Positions 8,328 through 18,456 of a DNA stretch of 64,000 bases are shown piece by piece. This stretch comes from Kribbella amoyensis (GTDB lineage Bacteria; Actinomycetota; Actinomycetes; Propionibacteriales; Kribbellaceae). The notes below the pieces were generated by a model. The model saw only the letters and a program-made list of their open reading frames with translations. It searched no databases and was not told the origin of the DNA. Position 1 is the first letter of the stretch, and the number at the start of each line of letters is the position of its first letter. The position numbers were made by a program, and so were the translations under genes. The stretch covers positions 682,001 through 746,000 of the forward strand of contig NZ_VIVK01000001.1 in assembly GCF_007828865.1 (NCBI RefSeq), in the 5' to 3' direction.

Positions 8328-9874
8328 AGGAAGGTCCAGTGGTTGAGCAGCAGCCAGGGGCAGAGGCCGAGCACGACCGTCAACACGATCAACGGCGCCC
8401 AGGTGACCAGCTCGATCCGGCTCAGGTCGACGGCGAACGCGGTCGCCGGATGCTCGGCCGGATCACCCTGGCAGAGGGTGCGGATCAGGCGGAGGAAGTA
8501 CGCCGCGGTGAGCACCGTGCCGAGGCCGGCGATCACCATCAGCACCAGGAACGTTGTCCGCGGCAACGAGTCGCCCGGGCGGTAAGCACCGAGCAGGACC
8601 AGCATCTCGCCCCAGAACCCGGCCAGCCCGGGCAGCCCGAGCGAGGCGAGACAGGCGAAGGTGAGCAGCCCGCCGATCCGCGGCAGCCGGGCGTACAGGG
8701 CACGGCCGATCGTCCGCAGGTCGCTGGTGTCGTGCCGGTCCTTGATCGCGCCGGCCAGGAAGAACAGCAGGCCGGTGATCACGCCGTGCGCGATGTTGGC
8801 GAACAACGCGCCGGTCAACCCCTCGGGTGACAGGGTCGCGATGCCGAGACCGATGAAGCCCATGTGGCCGACACTCGAGTACGCGATCAGCCGCTTGACG
8901 TCGGTCTGGGCCAGGCAGGCCAGCGAGCCGGCCACGATCGCGACGGTGGAGAAACCGGCCAGGTACGGCGCGATGGTGGCGGTTGCGTCCGGCAGCACCG
9001 GGACCAGGATCCGGATCATGCCGTAGCTGCCGAGCTTGAGCAGGACCCCGGCGAGCAGGACCGAGCCGACCGTCGGCGCCTTGGCATGGGCGTCCGGCAG
9101 CCAGATGTGCAAGGGCCACAGCGGCATCTTCACCGCGAGCCCGAGCGCGATCAGGATCGCCGCGGCCAGCGGCACGCCGGATCCGCCAGTCACCGGGAGC
9201 TGCGCGAGCACGGCCAGGTCGAACGTGCCGGCCTCGCGGTACACGAGCAGGAAGCCGAGCAGCATCACCGCCGAACCGAGCACGGTCATCAGCACGAACG
9301 TCGTCGCGGCCCGACGTCGCCCGGCTCGGTCGTGCTCGTCGCCCCAGATGTCGATGACCAGCCACATCGGGATCAGCACGACCTCGAAGAACAGGAAGAA
9401 CAGCACCAGGTCGACGGCCGAGAACGTGCCGATCACACCGGTCTCGATCACCAGCAGCAGCGCGATCAGCGAGCGGGTCCGGCCGACCTTCGGGGTGATG
9501 CGCAGGGAGTACACACAGCAGAGGAGGACCAGCAACGCGGTCAGCATGATCAGCGGCAGCGAGATCTTGTCGACCGCCACGTGGAAGCGCACGTCGAGCG
9601 GCGGGATCCACGGCACGTCGGTGTTGGCGTAGGTCGTGATCGTCCCGGGCAGCTCACGCCGAGGTGGCGTGCCTGCCGTGAAGGTCACTTCGCCCACACC
9701 GCTCCGAGGGCGGATCAGGTCCCACCACAGCACCGCGGACCCGATCAGGACCAGGCCGGACACGACCGTGCCGACCAGCGCCGCGATCCGGTCGCCGATC
9801 GAGAACGGCAGGCACCACAGCACGATCGCGGTCAGCGCCGGGACAGCGAGGAGGACGAGCAGCAACGTACTCAC
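8324..9874 (-). CDS. nuoM: NADH-quinone oxidoreductase subunit M (proton-pumping membrane subunit)
   Basis: 516 residues, about 14 membrane segments, Mrp/complex I antiporter-like fold. Hallmarks are FFEVVLIPMWLVIDIWG (glutamate in helix 5, near 145), LAVKMPLWPLHIWLPDAHA (lysine in helix 7, near 230) and IAYSSVGHMGFIGLG near 315. The GTG start (9872-9874) overlaps the nuoL stop in GTGA, and its stop overlaps nuoN in ATGA, which implies translational coupling. Length is normal for NuoM. It forms the middle proton channel of the complex I membrane arm. Confidence 0.95.
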   Translation of the reverse strand: MSTLLLVLLAVPALTAIVLWCLPFSIGDRIAALVGTVVSGLVLIGSAVLWWDLIRPRSGVGEVTFTAGTPPRRELPGTITTYANTDVPWIPPLDVRFHVAVDKISLPLIMLTALLVLLCCVYSLRITPKVGRTRSLIALLLVIETGVIGTFSAVDLVLFFLFFEVVLIPMWLVIDIWGDEHDRAGRRRAATTFVLMTVLGSAVMLLGFLLVYREAGTFDLAVLAQLPVTGGSGVPLAAAILIALGLAVKMPLWPLHIWLPDAHAKAPTVGSVLLAGVLLKLGSYGMIRILVPVLPDATATIAPYLAGFSTVAIVAGSLACLAQTDVKRLIAYSSVGHMGFIGLGIATLSPEGLTGALFANIAHGVITGLLFFLAGAIKDRHDTSDLRTIGRALYARLPRIGGLLTFACLASLGLPGLAGFWGEMLVLLGAYRPGDSLPRTTFLVLMVIAGLGTVLTAAYFLRLIRTLCQGDPAEHPATAFAVDLSRIELVTWAPLIVLTVVLGLCPWLLLNHWTFL

Positions 9875-11637
9875 GACGCGATCACCCCCGCGAGGACGGC
9901 GAGCGCGACCACACCGACCACGGCCGCGGTCAGGTACGTCTGCACGTTCCCGGTCTGCAGCTTCCGGAAGCCGGCCGAGGCGAGCGTCCCGGCGCGCCCG
10001 GCGGCCCGGACGTACGCACCGATGACGTCCCGGTCACCCAGCACCGTCAGCTTCGCGAACCACTCCACCGGCACCACGACACCCCGCTGGTACGCCGCGT
10101 CGAAGCCGAACTCGTGCTCCAGCACCACCGGCCGCGGATCCGCCCCACGCCGCCACAGCGAGTACGCCGGGAGCGCGCCGAGGATCGCGAGGACCGTCGT
10201 CAGCAGGGCGATCCCCCAGGCGAGGTGGACGCCGTCGAGGTACCCGATCACGAACACGGCGAGCGCGAGCACGATCAGCGGCGCGAGCATCACCCAGGGA
10301 GCGTCCTTCAGCTTGGACGTGTCCGGCTCGTCGAGGTCGGCCATCGCGTCGTCGTCCTCGAACGCGCCGAGCGCCCCGGCCAGCGCGGGCGTCCGGAAGA
10401 ACGTCCAGAGCCACAGGCGCACGCAGTAGAAGGCGGTCAGCGCGGCCGTGAGACAGACCGACACCAGCACGATCCAGCCGACGGTCGAACCGTCCCGCGC
10501 GACGTGCCAGGCCGCCTCGATCACGGAGTCCTTGGAGAAGAAACCCGCCAGCCCTGGCACCCCGGCCAGGGCGGCAAGGCCGATCGTCATCGTCACGAAG
10601 GTGACCCGCAACTGTTTGCGGAGTGCACCCTTGCGCGTGTACCGCCGGAGCACGATGAAGGCCGCGCTGCCGACCTGGTGCAGCAGCACCCCGGCGCAGA
10701 GGAACAGCAGACCCTTGAACGCGGCGTGGGTGGCGAGGTGGAACAGAGCCGCGTGCCGACCGTCCTCGGTCCCGAGCGCCAGGCCGGAGAACATGATCGC
10801 CAGCTGGCTCACCGTCGACCAGGCGAGCACCCGCTTCACCTCGACCGCGGCCATCGCGCACAACGCGGCGAACAGCATCGTCACGCAGGCCACGATCGCC
10901 AGGATGGTCAGCGTCGTCCGCGCCTCGACGAAGAGGTCGAACAGCCGCGCGATCAGGAACACCCCGGCCGCCACCATCGTGGCCGCGTGGATCAGCGCGC
11001 TGACCGGACTCGGACCGGGCATCGCGTCCGGCAACCAGGTCTGCAGCGGGACCTGGGCGGACTTGCCGATCACCCCGACCAGGAGCAGCACCGTCCCGGT
11101 GGTCAGCACCGCCGGCGAGATCGAGCCGGCCCCGAGGTCCGAGATCCGGAAGGTGCCGTAGCCGATGCCGAGCACGAAGATGCCGAACAGGAAGCCGACG
11201 TCGCCCAGCCGGGTCATCAGGAACGCCTTCATCGCGCCGGAGCGGGCGTCGCGGCGTTCCCAGTAGTGGCCGATCAGCAGGTACGAGCAGGCACCCATCA
11301 CCTCCCAGCCGATCAGCAGCAGGAACAGGCTGTCCGCGACGACCACGGTGACCATCGCCGCGGTGAACAAGGTGACCAGGGCCGTGTACGAGGCGACGCG
11401 CTCGTGCACGTAGCCGATCGAGTACACCTGGACGCAGGTCGACACGACCCCGACGACGGCGAGCATGAGCACGGTCAGGTTGTCGGTACGCAGGTCGTAG
11501 GTCCAGAAGACGACCTGGTCGACCCCCGTCCCGCGGAAGTCGGTGACACCCGGGTCGACACCCCAGAGCAGGATCGCGGCCAGGACCACCACGAGCGAGA
11601 AGCCGACCCCGATGACCCGCCAGGTGGTGGCGATCAC
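9871..11637 (-). CDS. nuoL: NADH-quinone oxidoreductase subunit L (proton-pumping membrane subunit)
   Basis: 588 residues starting at GTG 11635-11637, which overlaps the nuoK stop in GTGA; the longer open frame to 11826 is only the shadow of nuoK. It has the NuoL core: [20 protein letters not shown] near 125, [20 protein letters not shown] near 220, [15 protein letters not shown] near 240 and [21 protein letters not shown]-like sequence near 325. After the core, an acidic linker ([17 protein letters not shown]) precedes the C-terminal segments that normally include the long lateral helix. Slightly shorter than E. coli NuoL (613). Distal proton channel of complex I. Confidence 0.95.
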   Translation of the reverse strand: MIATTWRVIGVGFSLVVVLAAILLWGVDPGVTDFRGTGVDQVVFWTYDLRTDNLTVLMLAVVGVVSTCVQVYSIGYVHERVASYTALVTLFTAAMVTVVVADSLFLLLIGWEVMGACSYLLIGHYWERRDARSGAMKAFLMTRLGDVGFLFGIFVLGIGYGTFRISDLGAGSISPAVLTTGTVLLLVGVIGKSAQVPLQTWLPDAMPGPSPVSALIHAATMVAAGVFLIARLFDLFVEARTTLTILAIVACVTMLFAALCAMAAVEVKRVLAWSTVSQLAIMFSGLALGTEDGRHAALFHLATHAAFKGLLFLCAGVLLHQVGSAAFIVLRRYTRKGALRKQLRVTFVTMTIGLAALAGVPGLAGFFSKDSVIEAAWHVARDGSTVGWIVLVSVCLTAALTAFYCVRLWLWTFFRTPALAGALGAFEDDDAMADLDEPDTSKLKDAPWVMLAPLIVLALAVFVIGYLDGVHLAWGIALLTTVLAILGALPAYSLWRRGADPRPVVLEHEFGFDAAYQRGVVVPVEWFAKLTVLGDRDVIGAYVRAAGRAGTLASAGFRKLQTGNVQTYLTAAVVGVVALAVLAGVIAS

Positions 11638-11975
11638 TGCTCGGCCCCCCGCTCGGCCGGGGCGGCGTCCTGCTCGACCAGGTCGCGGGCCGCGTCGGCA
11701 TCGACGTGCCCGTGGCCGCGGAACAGCAGCAGCACGATCGCCAGGCCGAGCCCGATCTCGGCCGCGGCCAGCGTGATCACGAAGACGGCCAGGGTCTGGC
11801 CGGTGGCGAGACCGTCCAGGCGCCACGCGTCGAAGGCGACCAGGTTGAGGTTGACCGCGTTCAGCATCAGTTCGAACGACATCAGGATCGTGATCGCGTT
11901 GCGCCGGGCGAGCACGCCGTACACGCCGAGGCAGAAGAGCACGACCGCCAGCAGGAGCGGGAGAACCAGCGGCAC
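11634..11975 (-). CDS. nuoK: NADH-quinone oxidoreductase subunit K
   Basis: 113 residues with three membrane helices. The family signature is the intramembrane glutamates in [19 protein letters not shown] (near 30-48) and [17 protein letters not shown] (near 70). A hydrophilic C-terminal tail of about 25 residues, rich in Asp, Glu and Ala, is longer than in the E. coli protein (100 residues). The GTG start at 11973-11975 has GGAGGA 5-6 nt upstream, overlapping the end of nuoJ; only 1 nt separates it from the nuoJ stop. Part of the proton relay in the membrane arm. Confidence 0.95.
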   Translation of the reverse strand: MPLVLPLLLAVVLFCLGVYGVLARRNAITILMSFELMLNAVNLNLVAFDAWRLDGLATGQTLAVFVITLAAAEIGLGLAIVLLLFRGHGHVDADAARDLVEQDAAPAERGAEQ

Positions 11976-11976
11976 G

Positions 11977-12498
11977 TCAGTCCTCCTCGCCCGCGGCGGC
12001 GGACTCGTCGGACCGCTTGCGCTGCGACAGCGCGATCGCGCCGACCAGCGCGGCCAGCAGCAGCACGGACAGGACCTCGAACGGCAGCACCCAGATCTTG
12101 AACACCGAGGTGCCGACGTCGGCGGCCGAGCCGGCCGGCACCGGGTCGATCTTCTCGTTGCCAAAGGCAATCACCACGCCAGTACCGAGCAGCACGGCGA
12201 GGACCCCGGCGACCACCGCGGCGAACGGGCTACGGCCGGAGGTGAGTGAGGGCAACGGATTCGTCGGGGCCTTGGTGAGCATCAGCGCGAACAGCACCAG
12301 GACGACGATCGCGCCGACGTAGACCAGGATCTGCACCAGCGCGACGAACTCCGCGTGCAGCGCGCCGAAGCACCCGGCGACGGCGCCGAGCGCGACGACG
12401 AGCCAAAGGGCGGCGTGCACGATCCGGCGTGAGGTGACGACGACCACGGCCGCCACGATCGCCACCGCTGCCGCGATGGAGAAGAGCGCAGTGGTCAC
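11977..12498 (-). CDS. nuoJ: NADH-quinone oxidoreductase subunit J
   Basis: 173 residues, five predicted membrane helices. Typical NuoJ features are [15 protein letters not shown] near 30 and [20 protein letters not shown] near 55, the helix 3 region whose pi-bulge couples quinone chemistry to pumping. The GTG start (12496-12498) overlaps the nuoI stop in GTGA; longer in-frame openings up to 12786 are the shadow of nuoI and were rejected. A short charged tail ([15 protein letters not shown]) ends the protein in the cytoplasm. Confidence 0.94.
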   Translation of the reverse strand: MTTALFSIAAAVAIVAAVVVVTSRRIVHAALWLVVALGAVAGCFGALHAEFVALVQILVYVGAIVVLVLFALMLTKAPTNPLPSLTSGRSPFAAVVAGVLAVLLGTGVVIAFGNEKIDPVPAGSAADVGTSVFKIWVLPFEVLSVLLLAALVGAIALSQRKRSDESAAAGEED

Positions 12499-13109
12499 TC
12501 GCCGCCCCCGGCAGGTCGGTCCCCACCACCGGACGACCCGGTCGCACCGGGAGACCCGTTCGCATCGGACGAACCGTTCGCATCGGACGGCCCGTCCGTC
12601 CCCGCGGGCGGTCCGCCGCTGTCGGCGGGCTCGGCCTCGATCACCGACGGCCCTGGGTCGATCGGCTGCGGTGGTGGGACCGTCCACATCCAGTCCCGCA
12701 GCCGGTCCTTCTCGTGCGTGAGGTTGCGGATGTCGGTCTCGGCGTACTCGAACTCCGGCGACCAGAACAGCGCGTCGAACGGGCACGCCTCGATGCAGAT
12801 CCCGCAGTACATGCAGAGCGAGAAGTCGATCGCGAACCGGTCCAGCACGTTCCGGCTGCGCTCGCGGGCCTGCTCACCGACCGACGGCGCGGTCTCGGTG
12901 TGCGAGTCGATGTAGATGCACCAGCTCGGGCACTCGCGGGCACAGAGCATGCAGGAGGTGCAGTTCTCCTCCATCAGCGCGATCACCCCGCGCGTCCGCG
13001 GCGGCAGCTCGGGCTGGACGTCCGGGTACTGCTCGGTGACGGCACGACGCGACAACGTCTTCGCGGTCACCCGCAACCCGTCGATCAAGCCCTTCCCGGG
13101 AAACCCCAC
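12495..13109 (-). CDS. nuoI: NADH-quinone oxidoreductase subunit I, two [4Fe-4S] ferredoxin subunit
   Basis: 204 residues. Two complete ferredoxin motifs are present: [11 protein letters not shown] (near 51-61) and [12 protein letters not shown] (near 98-108), ligating clusters N6a and N6b. The N-terminal amphipathic part ([16 protein letters not shown]) is typical. After about residue 150 comes an unusual Gly/Ser/Asp/Pro-rich tail of roughly 55 residues with a short repeated SDANG unit, absent from standard NuoI. The GTG start (13107-13109) is preceded by GGGGAGG at 7 nt. It heads the nuoIJKLMN run; nuoH, its usual upstream neighbour, lies 7.2 kb away across a block of unrelated genes. Confidence 0.95.
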   Translation of the reverse strand: MGFPGKGLIDGLRVTAKTLSRRAVTEQYPDVQPELPPRTRGVIALMEENCTSCMLCARECPSWCIYIDSHTETAPSVGEQARERSRNVLDRFAIDFSLCMYCGICIEACPFDALFWSPEFEYAETDIRNLTHEKDRLRDWMWTVPPPQPIDPGPSVIEAEPADSGGPPAGTDGPSDANGSSDANGSPGATGSSGGGDRPAGGGE

Positions 13110-13246
13110 CTCGTCACCTCCCCGTCCAACCGTTCCGGAAACCGAACTCCCTGCACGCTGACACTAACGGTTCCCAGCCCCAACCGGAGCCACCCAGCCC
13201 CCGAAGTTCCCACCCAGTGCACGAAGAGTGCGCGAGGAGGTCCACC

Positions 13247-14458
13247 TCAGAGTTCGGTGAGGCGGCGGTGGAGGTGGGTTTGTTCGGGTTTGCTGGCGGT
13301 GAGGGTGAGGGCTTTCTTGTACGCGGTCGCGGCTTCTTCGGGGCGGTCGAGGCGGCGGAGGAGGTCGGCTCGGATGGCGTGGAAGAGGTAGTAGGTGTCG
13401 AGGTCGAGGGCTTCGACCAGGGTGAGGGCTTCCGCGGGGCCGGTGGTTTCGGCGACCGCTACGGCCCGGTTGAGGGCGACGACCGGGGTCGGGGTCATCG
13501 TCATCAGGTGGTCGTACAGCTGGACGATCTGGCGCCAGTCGGTTTCCTCGGCGCTCGCGGCGTCGCTGTGGACGGCGTTGATGGCGGCTTGGAGCTGGTA
13601 CGGGCCGGGCTGGTCGCGGCGGAGGCAGCGGCGGACCAGGGCTTGGCCTTCGGCGACGAGGTGCTGGTCCCACTTCGTGCGGTCCTGCTCGGGGAGCGGG
13701 ATGAGGGTGCCGTCCTCGGCGGTCCGGGCGGCGGCGCGGGATTCCTGCAGGAGCATCAGGGCGAGCAGGCCGGCGGCTTCGGGTTCGTCGGGCATCAGGT
13801 CGACCAGGACGCGGCCCAGGCGGATCGCCTCGGCGCACAGCTCGGTCCGGATCAGGTCGTCGCCGGACGACGCGGCGTACCCCTCGCCGAAGATCAGGTA
13901 GACCACGGCGAGGACACCGCGGAGCCGGTCGGGCAGATCGGCGTCGGCCGGGATCCGGTACGGGATGCCGGCCGCGCGGATCTTGGTCTTCGCGCGGACC
14001 AGGCGTTGCGCCATCGTCGGCTCGGGGACCAGGAAGGCGCGGGCGATCTCGGTCGTGGTGAGGCCGCCGAGCAGGCGCAGGGTGAGGGCGACCCGGACGT
14101 TCAGCGCGAGCGCGGGGTGGCAGCAGGTGAAGATCAGCCGCAGTCGGTCGTCGTGCACGGGTCCCTCCTCCACTGGTGTGTCCTCGGCGTGCAGCAGCGC
14201 TGCCTGGGCGTACTTGTCCGCGCGGGCGGCCTCGCGACGGAGGCGGTCGATCCCGCGGTTGCGGGCGGTGGTGATGATCCAGCCGGCCGGGCTCGGCGGC
14301 AGGCCCTGCTCCGGCCACTTCTCGAGGGCGGCCGCGAACGCTTCCTGGACCGTGTCCTCGGCCAGGTCGAGATCGCCGAAGACCCTGGTCAGGACGGCTA
14401 CCGCGCGGCCGTGCTCCTGCCGGAACACGGCCGCCACGTCGTCGGCGGAGACGGTCAC
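13247..14458 (-). CDS. ECF RNA polymerase sigma factor, ECF42-type with C-terminal TPR-like extension
   Basis: 403 residues. Region 2 lies in the first 90 residues ([18 protein letters not shown], then [20 protein letters not shown]) and region 4 near 120-165 ([19 protein letters not shown]). The remaining 230 residues form the alpha-helical extension of this group ([37 protein letters not shown], and a TPR-like [14 protein letters not shown]). No anti-sigma factor is adjacent. Instead the partner upstream is a DGPF/YCII protein, the known genomic signature of ECF42. GTG start 2 nt after that gene's stop... the pair is one transcription unit. The C-terminal extension is thought to be needed for activity in this group. 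Confidence 0.9.
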   Translation of the reverse strand: MTVSADDVAAVFRQEHGRAVAVLTRVFGDLDLAEDTVQEAFAAALEKWPEQGLPPSPAGWIITTARNRGIDRLRREAARADKYAQAALLHAEDTPVEEGPVHDDRLRLIFTCCHPALALNVRVALTLRLLGGLTTTEIARAFLVPEPTMAQRLVRAKTKIRAAGIPYRIPADADLPDRLRGVLAVVYLIFGEGYAASSGDDLIRTELCAEAIRLGRVLVDLMPDEPEAAGLLALMLLQESRAAARTAEDGTLIPLPEQDRTKWDQHLVAEGQALVRRCLRRDQPGPYQLQAAINAVHSDAASAEETDWRQIVQLYDHLMTMTPTPVVALNRAVAVAETTGPAEALTLVEALDLDTYYLFHAIRADLLRRLDRPEEAATAYKKALTLTASKPEQTHLHRRLTEL

Positions 14459-14459
14459 G

Positions 14460-14804
14460 TCAGTCCGCGAACGGCCGGACCTCGACCGAGAGGGGTTCGA
14501 GGATGCGGGTCATCCGCTGGGCCCAGGGCATCGCCTCGTCCAGATCGGCGACCTCGATCACGGTGAACCCGCCGAGGTGCTCCTTGCCCTCGGTGAACGG
14601 CCCGTCCGTGACCAGCATCTCGTCTCCGCGGGCGCGGAGTACGGTCGCGGTCTCCGGCGGGTGCAGACCGGCGGTGAAGACCCAGGCGCCGGCGGCCCGG
14701 AGATCGTCGTTGAGCGCAGCCAGGTCCGCCATGATCCGCCCCAGGACTTCCGGCTCCGGCACGGGACCGTCGGGCTGGTAGATGCTGAGCAGATACTTCG
14801 TCAT
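14460..14804 (-). CDS. YCII-related DGPF-domain protein
   Basis: 114 residues of the YCII/DGPF family, an alpha-beta ferredoxin-like fold. The namesake motif appears as [16 protein letters not shown] near residue 60, and the N-terminus [13 protein letters not shown] is characteristic. The ATG at 14802-14804 has GAGGAGG 5 nt upstream. It immediately precedes the ECF42-type sigma gene (1 nt between stop and start), a pairing repeated across many bacteria, so it is taken as a functional partner of the sigma factor. Its biochemical activity is unknown; a role in sensing or detoxification linked to sigma activity is inference. Confidence 0.9.
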   Translation of the reverse strand: MTKYLLSIYQPDGPVPEPEVLGRIMADLAALNDDLRAAGAWVFTAGLHPPETATVLRARGDEMLVTDGPFTEGKEHLGGFTVIEVADLDEAMPWAQRMTRILEPLSVEVRPFAD

Positions 14805-14850
14805 CACGACCTCCTCGCGAGTGTTGCTGTCGTCCCTTACACGAACGGGC

Positions 14851-16092
14851 TCAGCCCAGATCGACAGGGAGCGCGACAAGAGCCGACAAACCGCCACCGA
14901 CTCGTGGAACCGCCTGCGCCGTCCCACCGTGAGCCTCCGCCACGGACCGTACGATCGACAACCCCAGTCCCGCTCCCCTGGTCCCGACCACGCGGTCCTC
15001 GCCGAGCCGCCGGAACGGCTTGAACAGCCCCTCCACCTCGTACGGCGGGACGTCCGGACCGCTGTTCGTCACCTCGACCTCCACGTGGTCACCCGTGGTC
15101 CGGGAAGTCACCCGCACCCAGCCGCCCCCGCCTTCCACGTTGTGCCGGATGCCGTTCTCGACCAGGTTGTGCACCAGGCGTTCCAGCAGCAGCGCGTCGC
15201 CCCTCGTCGGAGCGTCGCCCGCGTCGGTCTTAACCTCGACCCCGGCGTCGGCCGCCTCCCGGGACAACTGGGCGACCACGTGCATCGTGACGTCGGCCAG
15301 GTTGACCGGGTACCGCGTGCCGAGCTCCTTCTCCGAGTCGGCCAGCGCGAGCAGACCGTTGATGAGGTGTTCGTGCCGCGCGTTGATCTCGAGCAGCGTC
15401 TCGCCGAGGTGCCGGACGTCGTCGGAGGCCGTCTTGCGGTGCATGGCGACCTCCACCAACGCACGGCCCAGGGTGAGCGGGGTCCGCAGTTCGTGGGACG
15501 CGTTCGCGACGAACCGGCGCTGTCCGTCGAACGAGTGGTCCAGCCGCTCGACCATGGTGTCGAACGCGTCGGCCAGGTTCTTCACCTCGTCGTCCGGGCC
15601 GCGCAGCGCGATCCGCTCGTGCAGCCCGCGACCGGCGGCGGGTGCGGCCGCGATCCGCCGGGCCGTGTCGGTGACGCGGTGCAGGGGCGCGAGGACCCGG
15701 CCAGCGACGATCCAGCCGAAGCCGGCCGCCAGGGTGCCGACCAGGACGAGCGCGATGCTGCCCTGGACGAGCAGGCTCTGGGTCGCCGCGGACCGGACCT
15801 GGCTCTGCTGCGCGTCGAGGATCTGCCGGGCGTCCGGGCCGGTCAGTACGTCCCCGTCCCGGTTGAGGACGTACAGCTCCTTCGCCATCGGCTGCGGCTT
15901 CCCGGACGGGCCGGGCGACGCGGCCGGCGTCTGCTGGAAGATCCCGCGTACGATCACGCGGTCCTTGCCGATCTGCTGGCTGAACAGGGCGTACGTCAGG
16001 CCGAGCAGGAGCACCCCGGCGATCATGAACAGCCCGCCGTAGATCAGGGTGAGCCGGGCTCGGAGGGTGAGGCGACGCGGCAACAGCTTCAC
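14851..16092 (-). CDS. Two-component sensor histidine kinase
   Basis: 413 residues from GTG 16090-16092, which overlaps the regulator's stop in GTGA. Order of domains: N-terminal membrane helix (LTLIYGGLFMIAGVLLLGLTY-type, residues 15-35), short extracytoplasmic domain to about 125, second membrane helix (IALVLVGTLAAGFGWIVAG), HAMP segment, dimerisation/phosphoacceptor helix with NASHELRTPLT (His near 232), then the ATPase domain with N box NLVENGIRHN and G boxes GTRGAGLGLSIV. It would phosphorylate the response regulator encoded just upstream and presumably senses the envelope. The neighbouring divergent ABC exporter operon is the likely target. Confidence 0.92.
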   Translation of the reverse strand: MKLLPRRLTLRARLTLIYGGLFMIAGVLLLGLTYALFSQQIGKDRVIVRGIFQQTPAASPGPSGKPQPMAKELYVLNRDGDVLTGPDARQILDAQQSQVRSAATQSLLVQGSIALVLVGTLAAGFGWIVAGRVLAPLHRVTDTARRIAAAPAAGRGLHERIALRGPDDEVKNLADAFDTMVERLDHSFDGQRRFVANASHELRTPLTLGRALVEVAMHRKTASDDVRHLGETLLEINARHEHLINGLLALADSEKELGTRYPVNLADVTMHVVAQLSREAADAGVEVKTDAGDAPTRGDALLLERLVHNLVENGIRHNVEGGGGWVRVTSRTTGDHVEVEVTNSGPDVPPYEVEGLFKPFRRLGEDRVVGTRGAGLGLSIVRSVAEAHGGTAQAVPRVGGGLSALVALPVDLG

Positions 16093-16745
16093 GGAATCCG
16101 GTACCCCACTCCCGTCACGGTCTCCACGATCCCTGGTTCGCCGAGCTTGCGGCGCAGCTTGAGGATGGTCAGCCGGACCACCCCGGTGAACGGGTCCACG
16201 TGCTCGTCCCACGCCTTCTCCAGCAGCTGTTCCGCCGACACGGTCGCGCCGTGCGCGCGGAGCAACTCGGCGAGCACGGCGAACTCTTTCTTCGACAGCG
16301 GCACGTACCGCCCGTCGCGGAACACCTCGTGCCGGGCGGGATCCAGAGCGAGCCCCGCGCGCCGCAGGACGGGCGGATCGGCGGGACGACTGCGGCGCCC
16401 CAGGGCGAGGACGCGGGCCGCCAGCTCGGGGAACGCGAACGGCTTGGTCAGGTAGTCGTCCGCGCCGAGTCCAAGGCCGTCCACGCGATCGGTGACGGCA
16501 GCGGCCGCGGTGAGCATCAGGACGCGCGTCGGCGAACCGGACGCGACCAGCTCGCGACACACCTCGTCACCGTGCACCTTCGGGAGATCGCGGTCCAGCA
16601 CCAGCACGTCGTACGCGTTGACGTCCAGGCGTTCCTGGGCCGCGGCACCGTCGTACGCCACGTCGACCGCGTGCGCCTCGTCCCGCAACCACTCCGCGAT
16701 CGCTGCCGCCAGCAACGGTTCGTCCTCGACCACCAGCACCCGCAC
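16089..16745 (-). CDS. OmpR-family response regulator
   Basis: 218 residues from GTG 16743-16745. The receiver domain starts VRVLVVEDEP with acidic pocket near 8-9, phosphoacceptor Asp in VLVLDRDLP near 51, Thr/Ser in MLTAAAA near 79 and Lys in YLTKPF near 101. The C-terminal winged helix (PLSKKEFAVLAELL, VVRLTILKLRRKLG, VETVTGVGYRIP) is of OmpR/PhoB type. In-frame codons extend upstream to 16997 but the extra sequence is not domain-like. GGAGAG lies 11 nt before the chosen GTG, so the start is moderately sure. Divergent from the lipoprotein-ABC operon, which has a direct repeat typical of OmpR-type sites in its promoter. Confidence 0.9.
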   Translation of the reverse strand: MRVLVVEDEPLLAAAIAEWLRDEAHAVDVAYDGAAAQERLDVNAYDVLVLDRDLPKVHGDEVCRELVASGSPTRVLMLTAAAAVTDRVDGLGLGADDYLTKPFAFPELAARVLALGRRSRPADPPVLRRAGLALDPARHEVFRDGRYVPLSKKEFAVLAELLRAHGATVSAEQLLEKAWDEHVDPFTGVVRLTILKLRRKLGEPGIVETVTGVGYRIP

Positions 16746-16816
16746 GCCACCACCCGCTCTCCGCCCGTCGCTCCCATGATCCCCGACGGCCTGTTTCCCC
16801 CGCGTTAGCAAGCACG

Positions 16817-16834
16817 GAAACGGTACCGAAACGG
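16817..16834. promoter_or_regulatory. Direct repeat, candidate response-regulator site
   Basis: The heptamer GAAACGG occurs twice with exact 11-nt periodicity (16817-16823 and 16828-16834) in the 137-nt gap between the divergent response regulator and the lipoprotein-exporter operon. OmpR/PhoB-type regulators bind tandem half-sites spaced by one helical turn, so this is a good candidate site for the adjacent regulator. No clear -35/-10 was assigned. Confidence 0.5.
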
Positions 16835-16882
16835 GCCACGGCGTTGGCTGAACCGGACCAGATCGGCGAACGAGGAGACGAC

Positions 16883-17398
16883 ATGAAACGACTGCAGCTG
16901 CTGGCCGCGGTGGCACTGGCGGCGAGCGTGGCCCTGACCGGGTGCGGTGCCGAGCCGGACGACAACCAGGTCGCGTCGGCCGGCGGCGCACAACCACAAG
17001 CCGACGGCAGTACCTCAGCCGCGCCGGACAACCTCAGCAAGGAGGAGAAGGGCGTGAAGTTCGCCCAGTGCCTGCGGGAGCACGGCCTGAACGTGCCCGA
17101 TCCCGAGCCCGGCCAGGGGATCCAGCTGAAGGTCGGCCCGGAGTCCGGGATGAGCCGGGAGGACGTGGACAAGGCGATGGAGGCGTGCAAGCAGTACAGC
17201 CCGCAGGGTGACGCCGCGAACCCGGAGATGGAGGCGCGCGGCCGGGAGTACGCGAAGTGCATGCGGGACAACGGGGTGGAGAAGTTCCAGGACCCGAAGC
17301 CGGGGCAGCGCGGGATCATGGTCGACAAGAACACGGCCGAGGATCCCGACTTCGAGAAGGCGCAGCAGGCCTGCCAGAGCGTCCTGGCGGCCAAGTGA
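16883..17398 (+). CDS. Secreted lipoprotein, exporter-associated
   Basis: 171 residues from ATG 16883 (GAGGAG 5 nt upstream). The signal peptide MKRLQLLAAVALAASVALTGC ends in the lipobox LTGC, with Cys21 the predicted lipidated residue. The mature protein carries a repeated unit of about 55 residues: KFAQCLREHGLNVPDPEPGQ near 55 and YAKCMRDNGVEKFQDPKPGQ near 115, each with a partner Cys later (MEACKQY, QQACQSV). Such duplicated Cys-pair lipoproteins commonly accompany MacAB-like exporters in actinobacteria. The stop overlaps the adaptor gene start in GTGA. Probable role: extracytoplasmic sensor or accessory factor of the exporter; unproven. Confidence 0.88.
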   Translation: MKRLQLLAAVALAASVALTGCGAEPDDNQVASAGGAQPQADGSTSAAPDNLSKEEKGVKFAQCLREHGLNVPDPEPGQGIQLKVGPESGMSREDVDKAMEACKQYSPQGDAANPEMEARGREYAKCMRDNGVEKFQDPKPGQRGIMVDKNTAEDPDFEKAQQACQSVLAAK

Positions 17399-18456
17399 GC
17401 CGCGGCCGGACAGCGCTCACCGCAGTCGCCGTCCTGGCCGTGGGCGGCGCGCTCACCGCGGTCCTCCTGACCCGGACGGACAGCAGCCAGGCCGCCGACG
17501 CAGGAGGACCCACGCTGCCGCCGAACACGGCCAAGGTGACCCAGCAGACCTTGAAGGACACGGAGACCGCCGACGGCGAACTCGGGTACGGCACCACCAG
17601 TACCGCGGTCAGCCGCAGCGCAGGTACCGTCACGGCTGTCCCCGAGAGCGGGCAACTGTTCCACCGCGGACAGACGGTGTTCTCCGTGAACGACAAGCCG
17701 ACCGTCCTCCTGTACGGCGCGCTGCCCGCGTACCGGAGGCTCGCGGTCGGCAGTGAGGGCCAGGACGTACTCCAGCTCGAACAGAACCTGGCCGCGTCGG
17801 GCTACACCGGCTTCACGGTCGACGACGAGTACACCGCGAACACGGCCGAAGCGGTCGAGCAGTGGCAGGAGGACAAGGGGTTCGAGGAGACCGGGTCGGT
17901 CGAACTCGGGCAGGTCCTGTTCGCGGCCGGCCCGGTCCGGGTGGACAACCTGGCCGCGCAGGAGGGCGCCCCGATCGGTCCGGGCCAGAACGTGCTCGGG
18001 TACACCGCGACCACCAAGGCGGTCACGGTCGAGCTCGAGGCCGCGGACCAGCGGCTGGCCAAGAAGGGCGCGAAGGTGACGGTCACGTTGCCCGACGACA
18101 AGACGGCCGAGGGCGTCGTGGACAAGGTGTCGACGGTGGTCGTGCCGGCCACCGGGCAGGACCAGGATCCGACCACGAAGATCGAGGTCATCGTTGCTAT
18201 CAGCAACCAGAAGGCGCTGGCCGGGTACACCAGCGCCTCGGTCGACGTCACCTTCACCGCGTCGGAACGGAAGAACGTGCTGACCGTCCCGGTAGCGGCG
18301 CTGCTCGCGTTGAGCGAGGGCGGGTTCGGCGTCGAGGTGACGGACGGGACGTCGTCGCGGTACGTGCCGGTGAAGACCGGGTTGTTCGCGAACGGCCGGG
18401 TCGAGGTCAGCGGCAGCGGGATCGCGGCCGGGGTGTCCGTGGGGGTACCGAAGTGA
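17395..18456 (+). CDS. Peptidoglycan-binding periplasmic adaptor (HlyD/MacA-like) of an ABC exporter
   Basis: 353 residues from GTG 17395, overlapping the lipoprotein stop. An N-terminal membrane anchor (ALTAVAVLAVGGALTAVLLT) is followed by a beta-rich adaptor region, a peptidoglycan-binding domain 1 (GQDVLQLEQNLAASGYTGF and AVEQWQEDKGF, about residues 120-165), then barrel-sandwich/beta-barrel parts (VTVTLPDDKTAEGVVDKV) and a membrane-proximal domain (VLTVPVAALLALSEGGFGVEV). This insertion of a wall-binding domain in an adaptor is common in Gram-positive actinobacteria, where it probably anchors the assembly to the cell wall. Third member, the ATPase gene, starts within its stop (GTGA). Confidence 0.9.
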   Translation: MSRGRTALTAVAVLAVGGALTAVLLTRTDSSQAADAGGPTLPPNTAKVTQQTLKDTETADGELGYGTTSTAVSRSAGTVTAVPESGQLFHRGQTVFSVNDKPTVLLYGALPAYRRLAVGSEGQDVLQLEQNLAASGYTGFTVDDEYTANTAEAVEQWQEDKGFEETGSVELGQVLFAAGPVRVDNLAAQEGAPIGPGQNVLGYTATTKAVTVELEAADQRLAKKGAKVTVTLPDDKTAEGVVDKVSTVVVPATGQDQDPTTKIEVIVAISNQKALAGYTSASVDVTFTASERKNVLTVPVAALLALSEGGFGVEVTDGTSSRYVPVKTGLFANGRVEVSGSGIAAGVSVGVPK